The translations under genes were made by a program, and so were the position numbers. Below, piece by piece: positions 7,831 to 16,082 of a stretch of 64,000 nucleotides of DNA (positions are counted from its first letter, which is position 1; each line of letters starts with the position of its first letter). The DNA comes from Streptomyces sp. NBC_00247 (GTDB lineage: Bacteria; Actinomycetota; Actinomycetes; Streptomycetales; Streptomycetaceae), in contig NZ_CP108093.1 in assembly GCF_036188265.1 (NCBI RefSeq), positions 4,298,001-4,362,000 on the forward strand, in the 5' to 3' direction. The notes beneath the pieces are model-generated. The model worked only from the letters and a program-made list of their open reading frames with translations, was not told the origin of the DNA and ran no database searches.

Positions 7831-9480
7831 ATGACGACGGGGGCGGGTCCGCAAGCGGACGCGGCGAGCGGTCGGTTGGTCGGCAACAGGTACCAACTGA
7901 TCGAGCGCCTCGGCACGGGCGGTATGGGAACGGTCTGGAGGGGCCGGGACGTCCTGGTCGAGCGCGAAGTGGCGGTCAAAGAGGCGAACGTCGCCGGCCG
8001 GCCCGGTCAGGTCGAGCGCATCCTGCGGGAGGCGCGGGCGGCGGCGCGCGTGAATCATCCGGCCGCCGTGACGGTTCACGACATCGTCATCGAGGACGGC
8101 CACCCGTGGATCGTCATGGAGCTGGTGCACGGAGAGTCCCTCGCGGAACTGCTCCGGCGGAAGTCGCCCCTCCCGGAGACCGAGGCAGCACGGATCGCCC
8201 TGTCGGTCGCCGAGGCACTGGCCGCCGCGCACGACCGCGGGGTGCTGCACCGCGACGTCAAACCCGCCAACGTCCTTCTCGGTCCCGCAGGACGCGTGGT
8301 GCTGACCGACTTCGGTATCGCGCACATCGAGGGTGAGGAGCCGCTGACCCGGACGGGCGAGTTCGTCGGATCGCTCGCCTTCACGGCGCCCGAGCGGATG
8401 GAGGGGCACCGGCCCGGCTCCGCTGCGGACCTGTGGTCGCTCGGCGTGCTGATCTTCGTGATGGTGGAGGGGTACTCGCCCTTCCAGCGGGATTCGGTGC
8501 CGGCCACCGTCTCGGCGGTGCTGGACGATGATCCGAGGCTGTCGAGGGTCGCCCAGCTGGCCGGCCTCGTCGAGAAGCTGCTGGCCAAGGACCCAGGAGA
8601 CCGGCCGCCGGTCGAACGGGCGGTCGCCGTACTCGGCGCGGTGGCGGGCGGGAGGCCGGACCGCGTACCGGTGGCGGGGGTCGCCGAAGCCGCTGTGACA
8701 GAGGCGCCGGCCGAAGTCGCCGTGACGGAGGCGCCGGCCGAAGCGGCCACGACCGTGGCGCCGGCCGAAGTCGTCATGGCGGAAGAACCCGGCCGGGCCG
8801 GCACGCCGGAAGCGACCGGAGTGCCTCGGGGCCGGGGAGGAGCGGCCGGAGAGACCCGAGCGCCGCGTGCCCCCGGGCGGATGCGTCCGTGGTCCGTGGT
8901 GGTGCTCACCGTCGTCCTGCTCGGCGCCCTGGCCTGGGGCATCACCCGCCTGACCGGAGACGGCGACGAGGAGCCGGGGCCGGCCGCGCAGCCCACGTCC
9001 TCCGCCACGCGAAGTACGGCACCGGAGGACACGGCAGGCCATACGCGTGTCCAAGAGTCCGAGTTCTCGCTCGAGGTGCCCGCGGGATGGAAGCGGCATT
9101 CCAGGAACGCCGAGGGACAGTACCGCTACACCGCGGGGGAGTTCGAGTTGATCGTCGGTCCCGGCCGAGACGCCGGGGGAGCCGGAGCCGCCGGGCTCAT
9201 CGACTATCAGGGAAAGACCGAGCCTGAACTGGCTCCCTTCCGGGAATCGGAGTGGGCGAGCATCTCCGGTCTCGGCCGGACCGAAGTCGACGGTCACCAG
9301 GCGGCCAGGGGCGCCTACTCCTGGACGACCGAGGACGGACGGAACATCTACGCGGAGAACCTCGTCGTGCTCGTCGTCGGAGACCGCTACGACATCGTGC
9401 AGCTCCGTGGGCCCGAGGGGAATCGCGAGGACATCACCCGGCTTCACGCTCAGGCGGTCGCGTCCTACACGCCGCGCTGA
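7831..9480 (+). CDS. Transmembrane serine/threonine protein kinase with extracytoplasmic domain
   Basis: Eukaryotic-type kinase of 549 residues. The kinase domain spans about 22-275, with glycine loop GTGGMGTV (28-35), ATP lysine VAVK (Lys50), catalytic HRDVKPAN (140-147) and DFG (160-162). It is an RD kinase with all key residues. A linker carries three 9-residue repeats (TEAPAEVA-type, about 289-315). One membrane helix (about 353-372) leads to a 175-residue extracellular domain starting near VQESEFSLEVPAGW, which lacks PASTA repeats and resembles the beta-rich sensor-like ends of other Streptomyces kinases. There is no ribosome binding site. CATGAT 6 nt before the ATG suggests a leaderless start. 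No phosphatase gene is adjacent. Confidence 0.93.
   Translation: MTTGAGPQADAASGRLVGNRYQLIERLGTGGMGTVWRGRDVLVEREVAVKEANVAGRPGQVERILREARAAARVNHPAAVTVHDIVIEDGHPWIVMELVHGESLAELLRRKSPLPETEAARIALSVAEALAAAHDRGVLHRDVKPANVLLGPAGRVVLTDFGIAHIEGEEPLTRTGEFVGSLAFTAPERMEGHRPGSAADLWSLGVLIFVMVEGYSPFQRDSVPATVSAVLDDDPRLSRVAQLAGLVEKLLAKDPGDRPPVERAVAVLGAVAGGRPDRVPVAGVAEAAVTEAPAEVAVTEAPAEAATTVAPAEVVMAEEPGRAGTPEATGVPRGRGGAAGETRAPRAPGRMRPWSVVVLTVVLLGALAWGITRLTGDGDEEPGPAAQPTSSATRSTAPEDTAGHTRVQESEFSLEVPAGWKRHSRNAEGQYRYTAGEFELIVGPGRDAGGAGAAGLIDYQGKTEPELAPFRESEWASISGLGRTEVDGHQAARGAYSWTTEDGRNIYAENLVVLVVGDRYDIVQLRGPEGNREDITRLHAQAVASYTPR
8695..8775 (+). repeat. Three tandem 27-bp units inside the kinase linker
   Basis: Units 8695-8721, 8722-8748 and 8749-8775 encode VTEAPAEVA, VTEAPAEAA and TTVAPAEVV. 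They extend the flexible linker between the kinase domain and the membrane helix. Confidence 0.9.
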
Positions 9481-9596
9481 CGCTCCCCGCGTCCCGCGGT
9501 CGCCCGATTCTCAGACGGGACTCAGATACACCCACTAATCTCCGCGCCCAGAGGAACCGGCCGAGGCGCCGGGAACACGCGGAGAGGGGTACGGAC

Positions 9597-10166
9597 ATGG
9601 GGCGCGGAGCGCAGTCGTTGGCGAGGGTGGCCGTGATCGTGCGGGCCGGGGCCGCACCCCTGTGGTGGCCGGGGCTCCTGGTGGTCGTCGTGGGGGCGCT
9701 CGTCCCCGCCGGGACGGGGCGCCGGATCGGGCTGCTCGCGGGCGCGGCGCTCTTCGTCGTCACGCTCGCCGTGGTGGCGACGGCCGGGGTCAAGCGGTAC
9801 GCGGAGCTGGGCAAGGGCGCCGCCCGGGCGGGGCGCACCGACGTGCTCCAGGACCGGGCCGTGACGTTGCGCAACTGGCGCCGCGTCCACCGCTGGTGGC
9901 TGCTCGGTGCCTTCCTGGTCGCCCTGGGCGCCGGCTTCCTGCTGCCGGGGGCCGGTGGGATGGTGCTGGCCGGGGCGGGCGCGGGGCTGTGGCTGCGGGC
10001 GTCGCGCATCGGGCGGCTCGAACAGCGTGAGGACGTCCTCTACTGGGTGCGTACGGACTGGGTGAAGCACGGCCGGCCGGCCGGTAAGCAGGTGAAGGCG
10101 TACCGGACGACCGGGCCGGTGGCGGGCGACGCGCGGGCGGGCGGTGCGCGCCGGGTCGCCGTCTGA
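9597..10166 (+). CDS. Small four-helix membrane protein, function unknown
   Basis: 189 residues with four hydrophobic segments arranged as two hairpins: about 17-37 (PLWWPGLLVVVVGALVPAG), 42-65, 100-120 (WWLLGAFLVALGAGFLLPG) and 121-138. Between the pairs is a charged loop (VKRYAELGKGAARAGRTDVL), and the C-terminal 50 residues are basic and cytoplasmic-looking. The start is ATG 9597, with GGAGAGGGG about 8-12 nt upstream; the frame is open much further upstream but overlaps the kinase gene. I do not recognise the family. It is convergent with the roadblock cluster, separated by a 15-bp hairpin. Confidence 0.75.
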   Translation: MGRGAQSLARVAVIVRAGAAPLWWPGLLVVVVGALVPAGTGRRIGLLAGAALFVVTLAVVATAGVKRYAELGKGAARAGRTDVLQDRAVTLRNWRRVHRWWLLGAFLVALGAGFLLPGAGGMVLAGAGAGLWLRASRIGRLEQREDVLYWVRTDWVKHGRPAGKQVKAYRTTGPVAGDARAGGARRVAV

Positions 10167-10192
10167 CCCGGGCCGGCCTGTGGCCGGACCTG

Positions 10193-10237
10193 CGGATGCC
10201 GCCGTCCCCTCCGTACGGAAGAGGACGGCGGCATCCG
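10193..10237. terminator. Bidirectional hairpin terminator
   Basis: Perfect 15-bp stem (10193-10207 with 10223-10237). The 15-nt loop itself contains the palindrome TCCGTACGGA. It sits midway between two convergent genes (stops at 10166 and 10264), so it can serve both. Confidence 0.8.
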
Positions 10238-10263
10238 TGTGTCCGGGCCGGGTCCGGCGGTCC

Positions 10264-10638
10264 TCAGACCTCCAGGTCGGCCTCGATCCGCTTCAGCTGG
10301 TGACGGGCCATCGCGAGGTTGGCGCGGTTGGAGTCGAGGACCAGGTAGAGGAAGAGCCCGTTGCTGCCACGGGTCTTGAGCAGCCGGATGAGGTGGTACT
10401 GGCCGCTCAGGGTGATCAGGATGTCCTCGATCTCCTCCTTGAGGCCGAGGTGCTCCATGGTGCGCAGCTTGGCGCGGACGACGTCGGTGTTGCCGGCGGC
10501 CGCGACTTCGAGATTGAAGTCCTTGCCGCCGCCGAGGGTGCCCAGAGCCATGCCGCTGGTGTAGTCGACGAGAGCGACACCGAGGGTTCCCTCGATGGAC
10601 GTCATCGCTTCCTTGAGCGCGGTTTCGGTGTTGGCCAT
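10264..10638 (-). CDS. Roadblock/LC7-type protein
   Basis: 124-residue soluble protein with the alpha/beta profilin-like pattern of roadblock/LC7 proteins: a first helix (ETALKEAMTSIEG), then strands GVALVDYTSGMALGTLG, a helix with NTDVVRAKLRTMEHLG, strands EDILITLSGQYHLIRLL and GLFLYLVLDSNRANLAMAR, and a last helix. Roadblock proteins bind small GTPases or dimerise with one another. Its closest relative in the window is the 138-residue product at 12040-12453 (shared DYTSG/DWTSG-LALGT, EDILI/EDVII and Y-HLIR/Y-HVIR). It is the last gene of the minus-strand cluster, 110 nt after the previous gene, and may have its own promoter. No GTPase gene is nearby. Confidence 0.8.
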   Translation of the reverse strand: MANTETALKEAMTSIEGTLGVALVDYTSGMALGTLGGGKDFNLEVAAAGNTDVVRAKLRTMEHLGLKEEIEDILITLSGQYHLIRLLKTRGSNGLFLYLVLDSNRANLAMARHQLKRIEADLEV

Positions 10639-10748
10639 GAGTGCTCGTTTCCTTTCCCTGACCGGTCGGGACGACCGGATCCTCTTCTGTGTGATGGTTC
10701 TGTTCCTGGCTGTGGAGTGTGGGGGCGCCCCGGCCCGGTCCGGTCGCC

Positions 10749-11249
10749 CTACACGGGGCGTTGCGGCAGCGCGCGGTTCTGCGGGGGGCGGGCCGGCGGC
10801 GGGGGCGGGGTCCGCTCGACGCGGTCCAGGGCGGAGTCGACGAGTTCTCCGACCCGGGCGCTCGCCCTGCGGCCTTCCAGGTGGAGGCGGCCGACGTTGA
10901 TGCGGTCCTCGGCGAGCAGTGTCAGCACGGCGGAGGAGCCCGCGGCGTACGTCGCGATGTAACCGGACTCGCCCCGGACCAGGAGTTCGCGGAAGCCGGC
11001 GCGGCCGGTCGCCTCCGTCATCCGGATCGCGACGCCGAGGGCTGCGGCCGTCAGGGCGGCGACCCCTTCCGCCTCCACGCCCGGGGTGTCGTGGGCCAGC
11101 ACCAGACCGTCGGTGCTGGCGGCCAGCGCACCGCCGATGAGGGGTACCCGGGCCCGTAGCCGCTGGAGTTCGTCGAGGACGTCCTGCAGTTCAGCCTCGG
11201 GCACCATCAGCTGTCTCCTCCCGGCACGCTGTCTGAGCGCGCGTATCAC
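10749..11249 (-). CDS. Roadblock/LC7-domain protein with proline-rich tail
   Basis: 166 residues. The central part follows the classic bacterial roadblock pattern: helix LQDVLDELQRLRARVP, strand GALAASTDGLVLAHDTPG, helix EGVAALTAAALGVAIRMTEA, strands FRELLVRGESGYIATYAAG and SAVLTLLAEDRINVGRLHLE, then the last helix. The tail is Pro-rich (TPPPPPARPPQ). This is the CvnB/MglB-like member of the set. The GTG at 11249 overlaps the stop of the upstream gene (GTGA), so translation is probably coupled; an ATG at 11207 is also possible. The cluster lacks the histidine kinase, DUF742 and GTPase genes of a typical streptomycete conservon. Confidence 0.82.
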   Translation of the reverse strand: MIRALRQRAGRRQLMVPEAELQDVLDELQRLRARVPLIGGALAASTDGLVLAHDTPGVEAEGVAALTAAALGVAIRMTEATGRAGFRELLVRGESGYIATYAAGSSAVLTLLAEDRINVGRLHLEGRRASARVGELVDSALDRVERTPPPPPARPPQNRALPQRPV

Positions 11250-12043
11250 AAGGCCTCCAATGCATCTCGGAGCCGGCGCAGCAGAGCGACGTCCGGGTCG
11301 GACGTGACATCGGGGAGCGCGATCCGGCCGGGCGCGGCCGCCCCCGGCAGCACCTGTTTACGGACGGGCTCGACGAGTCCTGCGGCGGCGAGCCTCCGCA
11401 GGTCGACCAGCGTGTGGAAGGCCGAACGGCCCAGGACCTGGGCGATGTCGGAGGCCGTCCGCACGCCGTCGACCAGCTCCAGGACGTGCCGCTGGCGCGA
11501 CGGCACCGGGGCGTCCACGGGGTGCGCGGCGCGTACGAGGGGGGAGCTGTCGGTCAGGGCGTCCGGCCAGATCCGGTCCAGCAGCTCCCGGCGCCGGAGC
11601 GTCTCGCGCTCCACGGCGCCCACGGCGACGGGCCGGACGGGCCCGATCCAGTGGGACACGCCGTACCGGAACCTGGTCGGCGTACGCGTGGGGGCGAGGA
11701 CGAAGAAGGCGGCGTCGTAGAGCGCGCCCAGATGGCACAACTCCAGTGCCCCGCCCGGAACATGACCGCTGTCCACCAGATAGCGGCCGACCCGCCGACC
11801 GGCCCCCGCCTGGGCCACCGCGTCCCACCAGCGTTCGTGGCGCAGGGCCCCGCCCGTGGTGAGCAGGACGTCGATTCCGGGGGTGGACGGGCTCTCCGCG
11901 TGCACCACCTTGCCGTCGGCGAGGTAGAGCGTGCCTCGGTCGCGCATCAACGCGCCGGTGGCCCGTTCGGCGGCGAGCCGCTGGAGCATCGGCGACAGGA
12001 CGGCTGCCTGGTCCACCTCGGGGGCCGTCGTCCTGGTGCTCAT
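11246..12043 (-). CDS. DUF4388/PATAN-like protein with C-terminal winged-helix-like region
   Basis: 265 residues. Residues 14-65 match the DUF4388/PATAN pattern (MLQRLAAERATGALMRDRG, LYLADGKVVHAESP), known from signalling proteins of cyanobacteria and myxobacteria. The C-terminal part (about 185-235, VLELVDGVRTASDIAQVLG then LVDLRRLAAAGLVEP) looks like the winged-helix module that usually follows it. The middle contains an FFVLAPTRTPTRFRYG segment. It overlaps both neighbours by 4 nt (ATGA upstream, GTGA downstream), so three genes are translationally coupled. The DUF4388 assignment is by eye from motif pattern and should be read as probable. Confidence 0.65.
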   Translation of the reverse strand: MSTRTTAPEVDQAAVLSPMLQRLAAERATGALMRDRGTLYLADGKVVHAESPSTPGIDVLLTTGGALRHERWWDAVAQAGAGRRVGRYLVDSGHVPGGALELCHLGALYDAAFFVLAPTRTPTRFRYGVSHWIGPVRPVAVGAVERETLRRRELLDRIWPDALTDSSPLVRAAHPVDAPVPSRQRHVLELVDGVRTASDIAQVLGRSAFHTLVDLRRLAAAGLVEPVRKQVLPGAAAPGRIALPDVTSDPDVALLRRLRDALEAL

Positions 12044-12453
12044 GCCAGGACCAGCCGCTCGGCCAGCTCGCCGAGGCGTATCCGGGCGAGGGCGAGGTTG
12101 CCGTCGGTCCGGTCCAGCCAGAGATGGAGGAAGACGCTGCTGTCGAAGACCGTCTCCACGAAGCGGATCACGTGGTACCCGGTGTGCGTCGTGATGATGA
12201 CGTCCTCCACCGGAAGTCCGCCGCGGCCGTTCCCGTCCGTCCGCCCGTCGGTGTACGGGCTGAGGGTGAAGGCGGGTTGCTCGGCCGCCATCCGGGCCAC
12301 CTCGGCGGTCTCCGCGGCGGTGGCCTCGTGGTCGCCGTTGGGCGAGTCACCGATGGTGCCGAGGGCGAGGCCGCTCGTCCAGTCGACGACCGCGGCGCCC
12401 CGGGCTCCGGGCAGTCTCATGACTTCGAGCAGGCACTCGTCGATTCCCGGCAC
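12040..12453 (-). CDS. Roadblock-like protein, first gene of the cluster
   Basis: 137 residues, similar in layout to the product at 10264-10638: a helix at the start (IDECLLEVMRLPG), GAAVVDWTSGLALGTIG, a helix around ETAEVARMAAEQP, strands VEDVIITTHTGYHVIRFV and VFLHLWLDRTDGNLALAR, and a last helix. It has an extra Gly/Asp-rich loop (TDGRTDGNGRGG) in place of the short loop of its relative. The start is GTG 12453 because GGAGGGG lies 8 nt upstream; an in-frame TTG at 12474 lies before that site. Its stop overlaps the next start (ATGA). Confidence 0.7.
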   Translation of the reverse strand: MPGIDECLLEVMRLPGARGAAVVDWTSGLALGTIGDSPNGDHEATAAETAEVARMAAEQPAFTLSPYTDGRTDGNGRGGLPVEDVIITTHTGYHVIRFVETVFDSSVFLHLWLDRTDGNLALARIRLGELAERLVLA

Positions 12454-13089
12454 CGCGGCTTCCCCTCCAGGCAATGGTGTACGGAGCTGTGAGCCTGAGG
12501 CTACGCACCGTGGCCGTTCCTGGATGGCGGTTTGGCATTTTCCAGTGGTACATGCGGTGGGCGGTGTAAGGGAATTGAGGAGAAGGCGTGAGGGAGAAGT
12601 CTGACAAAGGGGCGGTTGCGGACGGAAGGCCGGGCGGATGATTGATCGATGTGCTCCGGTTCTCGGCAGTATCCGCCTCTTTATGTCCGGAGGGTGCGCT
12701 GATGAAAGTTGTTGGAGTCCGAAAACGCCGATTGGCTTGAACGTTGCAGGGTCCGTCCGACCCGCTTCCGTGTGTCACGTGTCAGCTTTTTCCGGCCGGT
12801 TCTCCGTCACGCGCTCCGGCCGGGAACCAGTCGGCCGGTGCTCCTCCGGCGGGCGTCCGCCGCCCCTCCGGCGCTCCTCCTGGGGATGTCCGGCGCCCCC
12901 TGCGGCGTCCTCCACCGCTCGGGCCGGCGCGCCCCTGCGTGTGTGTCCGGCGCCCACCGTTGACTAGAACTATTCATCGCATCAGGATGTGAATGGATGA
13001 GCCACGGCCGGGACCCCGCAGGCCGGCCGCAGATCTGCCGGGCCCCCGGGCCCGACGGGACGCACGCCGGGAGCACAAGGAGGCGCACC
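12454..13089. other. 636-nt divergent region between the roadblock cluster and the hut operon
   Basis: No gene recognised. It has the divergent promoters, a perfect dyad GGGTC-N5-GACCC at 12749-12763, and the hutU promoter candidate at 12960-12988. The part 12800-12960 is C/G-rich and featureless. Confidence 0.6.
12960..12994 (+). promoter_or_regulatory. Candidate hutU promoter with overlapping dyad
   Basis: TTGACT (12960-12965) and CAGGAT (12983-12988) are 17 nt apart. ATTCA (12972-12976) and TGAAT (12990-12994) form an imperfect dyad across the -10 region, where a repressor could block RNA polymerase. It lies about 100 nt upstream of the hutU start. Confidence 0.45.
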
Positions 13090-14850
13090 ATGTCAGGACC
13101 CCGCCCCGTCAGGGCCGCGCGCGGCACCGAACTGAGCACCCTGGGCTGGCAGCAGGAGGCCGCCCTGCGCATGCTCCAGAACAACCTGGACCCCGAGGTC
13201 GCCGAACACCCCGACAAGCTGGTCGTCTACGGCGGCACCGGCAAGGCGGCCCGCGACTGGCGCAGTTACGACGCCATGGTCCGTACGCTCCGCACCCTCA
13301 AGCAGGACGAGACGATGCTCGTCCAGTCCGGCCGCCCGGTCGGCGTGATGCAGACCCACGAGTGGGCCCCGCGCGTCCTGCTCGCCAACTCCAACCTGGT
13401 GGGCGACTGGGCGAACTGGGAGGAGTTCCGCCGTCTGGAGGCGCTCGGCCTCACCATGTACGGCCAGATGACCGCGGGTTCCTGGATCTACATCGGCACC
13501 CAGGGCATCCTCCAGGGCACCTACGAGACCTTCGCCGCGGTCGCCGCCAAGAGGTTCGGCGGAACCCTCGCCGGGACCATCACCCTCACCGCCGGACTCG
13601 GCGGCATGGGCGGCGCCCAGCCGCTCGCCGTCACCATGAACGACGGCGTCGCGATCTGCGTGGACTGCGACCCGCGCGCCATCGAGCGCCGGATCGAGCA
13701 CCGCTACCTCGACGTACGGGCGGACAGCGTGGCGCACGCCCTCGCCCTCGCCACCGAGGCCCGCGACGCCCGCAGGCCGCTCTCGATCGGACTTCTCGGG
13801 AACGCGGCCGAGATCCTGCCCGAACTGCTCGCCGCCGGCGCGCCCATCGACATCGTCACCGACCAGACCAGCGCCCACGACCCGCTGGCGTACCTGCCGC
13901 TCGGCGTCGGGTTCGAGGCGATGGCCGCGTACGCCGCCGAGAAGCCCGCCGACTTCACCCGCAGGGCCCGCGAGTCGATGGCCCGGCACGTGGAGGCGAT
14001 GGTCGGCTTCATGGACGCCGGAGCCGAGGTCTTCGACTACGGCAACTCGATCCGGGGCGAGGCCAAGCTCGCCGGGTACGAGCGGGCCTTCGACTTCCCC
14101 GGCTTCGTCCCCGCCTACATCCGGCCGCTCTTCTGCGAGGGCAAGGGGCCGTTCCGCTGGGCGGCCCTCTCCGGGGAGGCCTCCGACATCCACCGCACCG
14201 ACCGGGCGATGCTCGACCTCTTCCCGGAGAACGAGTCGCTCCGCCGCTGGATCGAACTCGCCGGTGAACGCGTCCACTTCCAGGGCCTGCCCGCCCGGAT
14301 CTGCTGGCTCGGCTACGGCGAACGCGACAGGGCGGGGGAACGCTTCAACGACATGGTCGCGAGCGGTGAACTCGCCGCCCCCCTCGTCATCGGCCGTGAC
14401 CACCTGGACTGCGGCTCGGTGGCCTCCCCGTACCGGGAGACCGAGGCGATGCTCGACGGCTCGGACGCCATCGCCGACTGGCCCCTGCTGAACGCCATGG
14501 TCAACGTCGCCTCCGGGGCGTCCTGGGTCTCGATCCACCACGGCGGCGGGGTCGGCATGGGCCGCTCCCTGCACGCCGGGCAGGTCACCGTCGCGGACGG
14601 CACCCCGCTGGCCGGGGAGAAGATCCGCCGGGTGCTCACCAACGACCCGGGCATGGGCGTCATCCGCCATGTCGACGCCGGGTACGAAGGTGCCGAACGG
14701 GTCGCCGGGGAGAAGCGGGTCCGCGTCCCCATGCGCGAGGGCGACGGTACGGACGTGGGCCCCACGGCCGACGCGGACGCCCCGGAGGAGTCGGCCACCG
14801 CGACCGGCCCGGGGGAGTCCGGCACCGCGACCGGCCCGGACGCCCGGTGA
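13090..14850 (+). CDS. hutU: Urocanate hydratase (urocanase)
   Basis: Cytoplasmic enzyme that uses tightly bound NAD to hydrate urocanate to imidazolonepropionate, the second step of histidine breakdown. 586 residues, slightly longer than usual. Typical urocanase sequence is seen throughout: WQQEAALRMLQNNLDPEVAE near the start, YGGTGKAARDW (48-58), NSNLVGDW, the NAD-binding GLGGMGGAQP (169-178), and HHGGGVGMG with SLHAGQ near 535. The start ATG 13090 has AAGGAGG 6 nt upstream. The last 40 residues are an added low-complexity tail with a duplicated TATGP unit. Its stop overlaps the next gene (GTGA). Histidine ammonia-lyase (hutH) is not in this window. Confidence 0.96.
   Translation: MSGPRPVRAARGTELSTLGWQQEAALRMLQNNLDPEVAEHPDKLVVYGGTGKAARDWRSYDAMVRTLRTLKQDETMLVQSGRPVGVMQTHEWAPRVLLANSNLVGDWANWEEFRRLEALGLTMYGQMTAGSWIYIGTQGILQGTYETFAAVAAKRFGGTLAGTITLTAGLGGMGGAQPLAVTMNDGVAICVDCDPRAIERRIEHRYLDVRADSVAHALALATEARDARRPLSIGLLGNAAEILPELLAAGAPIDIVTDQTSAHDPLAYLPLGVGFEAMAAYAAEKPADFTRRARESMARHVEAMVGFMDAGAEVFDYGNSIRGEAKLAGYERAFDFPGFVPAYIRPLFCEGKGPFRWAALSGEASDIHRTDRAMLDLFPENESLRRWIELAGERVHFQGLPARICWLGYGERDRAGERFNDMVASGELAAPLVIGRDHLDCGSVASPYRETEAMLDGSDAIADWPLLNAMVNVASGASWVSIHHGGGVGMGRSLHAGQVTVADGTPLAGEKIRRVLTNDPGMGVIRHVDAGYEGAERVAGEKRVRVPMREGDGTDVGPTADADAPEESATATGPGESGTATGPDAR
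14788..14841 (+). repeat. Duplicated 27-bp unit in the hutU tail
   Basis: Two in-frame copies (14788-14814 and 14815-14841) encode ESATATGPG and ESGTATGPD, at the very end of the urocanase and beyond the conserved enzyme. Confidence 0.85.
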
Positions 14851-16082
14851 CCCGCCCGGACAGCGCGTCGTCCTTCCGGGAGATGTGGCGGGAGCTCGCC
14901 CCTCTCGGTCGCCACCCCGCCTCCGGCGGCTACCGCCGCTACGCCTGGACGGAGGCCGACGCCGACTGCCGGGCGTGGTTCCGCGACCAGGCGCGGGCGC
15001 GCGGGCTCGTCCACGAGACCGACCGCAACGGCAATCAGTGGGCCTGGCTCGGCGATCCCCGGGCGGGGGACGCCGTCGTCACCGGCTCACACCTGGACTC
15101 CGTACCGGACGGCGGCGCCTTCGACGGGCCCCTCGGCGTGGTCTCCGCCTTTGCCGCGCTCGACGAACTCCGCCACCGGGGAGCGGAGTTCACCCGGCCG
15201 GTGGGGATCGTCAACTTCGGTGACGAGGAGGGCGCCCGCTTCGGACTCGCCTGCACCGGCTCCCGGCTGACGGCCGGCCGGCTCACCCGCGAGCAGGCGC
15301 ACCGGCTGACCGACGCCGGGGGAACGACCCTGCCCCGCGCGATGGAGGCCGCCGGGTACGACCCCGACGCGATCGGCCCCGACCCCGGACGCCTCGCCCG
15401 GATCGGCGCGTTCGTCGAACTCCACGTCGAGCAGGGGCGGTCCCTGGACCGGACCGGCGACCCCGTCGGGATCGCCTCCGCCATCTGGCCGCACGGCCGG
15501 TGGCGGTACGACTTCCGGGGCGAGGCCAACCACGCCGGGACCACCCTCCTCGCCGACCGCCGCGACCCGATGCTGCCCTACGCCGAGACCGTCCTCGCCG
15601 CCCGCCGGGAGGCCGGACTCGCCGGAGCCCTGGCCACCTTCGGCAAGGTCGCCGTCGAGCCCAACGGGGTCAACGCCGTGCCGTCACTCGTCCGGGGCTG
15701 GCTCGACTCGCGCGCCGCCGACGCCGCCACGCTCGACACCGTCACCGAGGCCGTCGAGCGGGCCGCCCGGGAGTACGCAGGACGGGCGGGCGTCGCGCTG
15801 GAGGTCGTACGGGAGTCGTTCACGCCCGTGGTCGAGTTCCAGCACGCCCTGCGCGACGAGCTCGCCCGCCTCCTCGGCGACCGCCCGCGTCCCGTGCCGG
15901 TCCTCGCCACGGGGGCGGGACACGACGCGGGTATTTTGTCCGCTTCCGTGCCGACCGCCATGCTGTTCGTACGGAACCCCACCGGCGTCTCCCACTCGCC
16001 CGCCGAGCACGCCACCGAGCAGGACCGCGCGGCCGGGGTCGCCGCACTCGCCGACGTACTGGAGGGTCTCGCATGCAGGTGA
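14847..16082 (+). CDS. M20-family amidohydrolase (allantoate amidohydrolase-like) of the hut operon
   Basis: 411-residue metal-dependent amidase of the AllC/HyuC/beta-ureidopropionase group. Visible metal-site and substrate motifs: GSHLDSVPDGGAFDG (about 76-90), NFGDEEGARFG (about 129-139) with the bridging acids, ELHVEQGRSLD (about 190-200), RGEANHAGTT in the dimerisation domain, GAGHDAG and FVRNPTGVSHSPAEH near the end. It overlaps hutU (GTGA) and hutF (10 nt). A pathway through hutF gives N-formylglutamate, and no hutG is present in the operon, so this enzyme is a good candidate for N-formylglutamate hydrolysis. That role is inference; allantoate or another N-carbamoyl amino acid could be the substrate. 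Confidence 0.88.
   Translation: MTRPDSASSFREMWRELAPLGRHPASGGYRRYAWTEADADCRAWFRDQARARGLVHETDRNGNQWAWLGDPRAGDAVVTGSHLDSVPDGGAFDGPLGVVSAFAALDELRHRGAEFTRPVGIVNFGDEEGARFGLACTGSRLTAGRLTREQAHRLTDAGGTTLPRAMEAAGYDPDAIGPDPGRLARIGAFVELHVEQGRSLDRTGDPVGIASAIWPHGRWRYDFRGEANHAGTTLLADRRDPMLPYAETVLAARREAGLAGALATFGKVAVEPNGVNAVPSLVRGWLDSRAADAATLDTVTEAVERAAREYAGRAGVALEVVRESFTPVVEFQHALRDELARLLGDRPRPVPVLATGAGHDAGILSASVPTAMLFVRNPTGVSHSPAEHATEQDRAAGVAALADVLEGLACR

Noticed and set aside
6442..9447. A 1001-codon minus-strand open frame across the RpiR and kinase genes
   Set aside because: It is antisense to two well-supported genes and to a hairpin region, with no recognisable protein pattern.
10264..12453. Reading the roadblock cluster as a standard conservon (cvn)
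   Set aside because: No histidine kinase, DUF742 or GTPase gene is present on either side.
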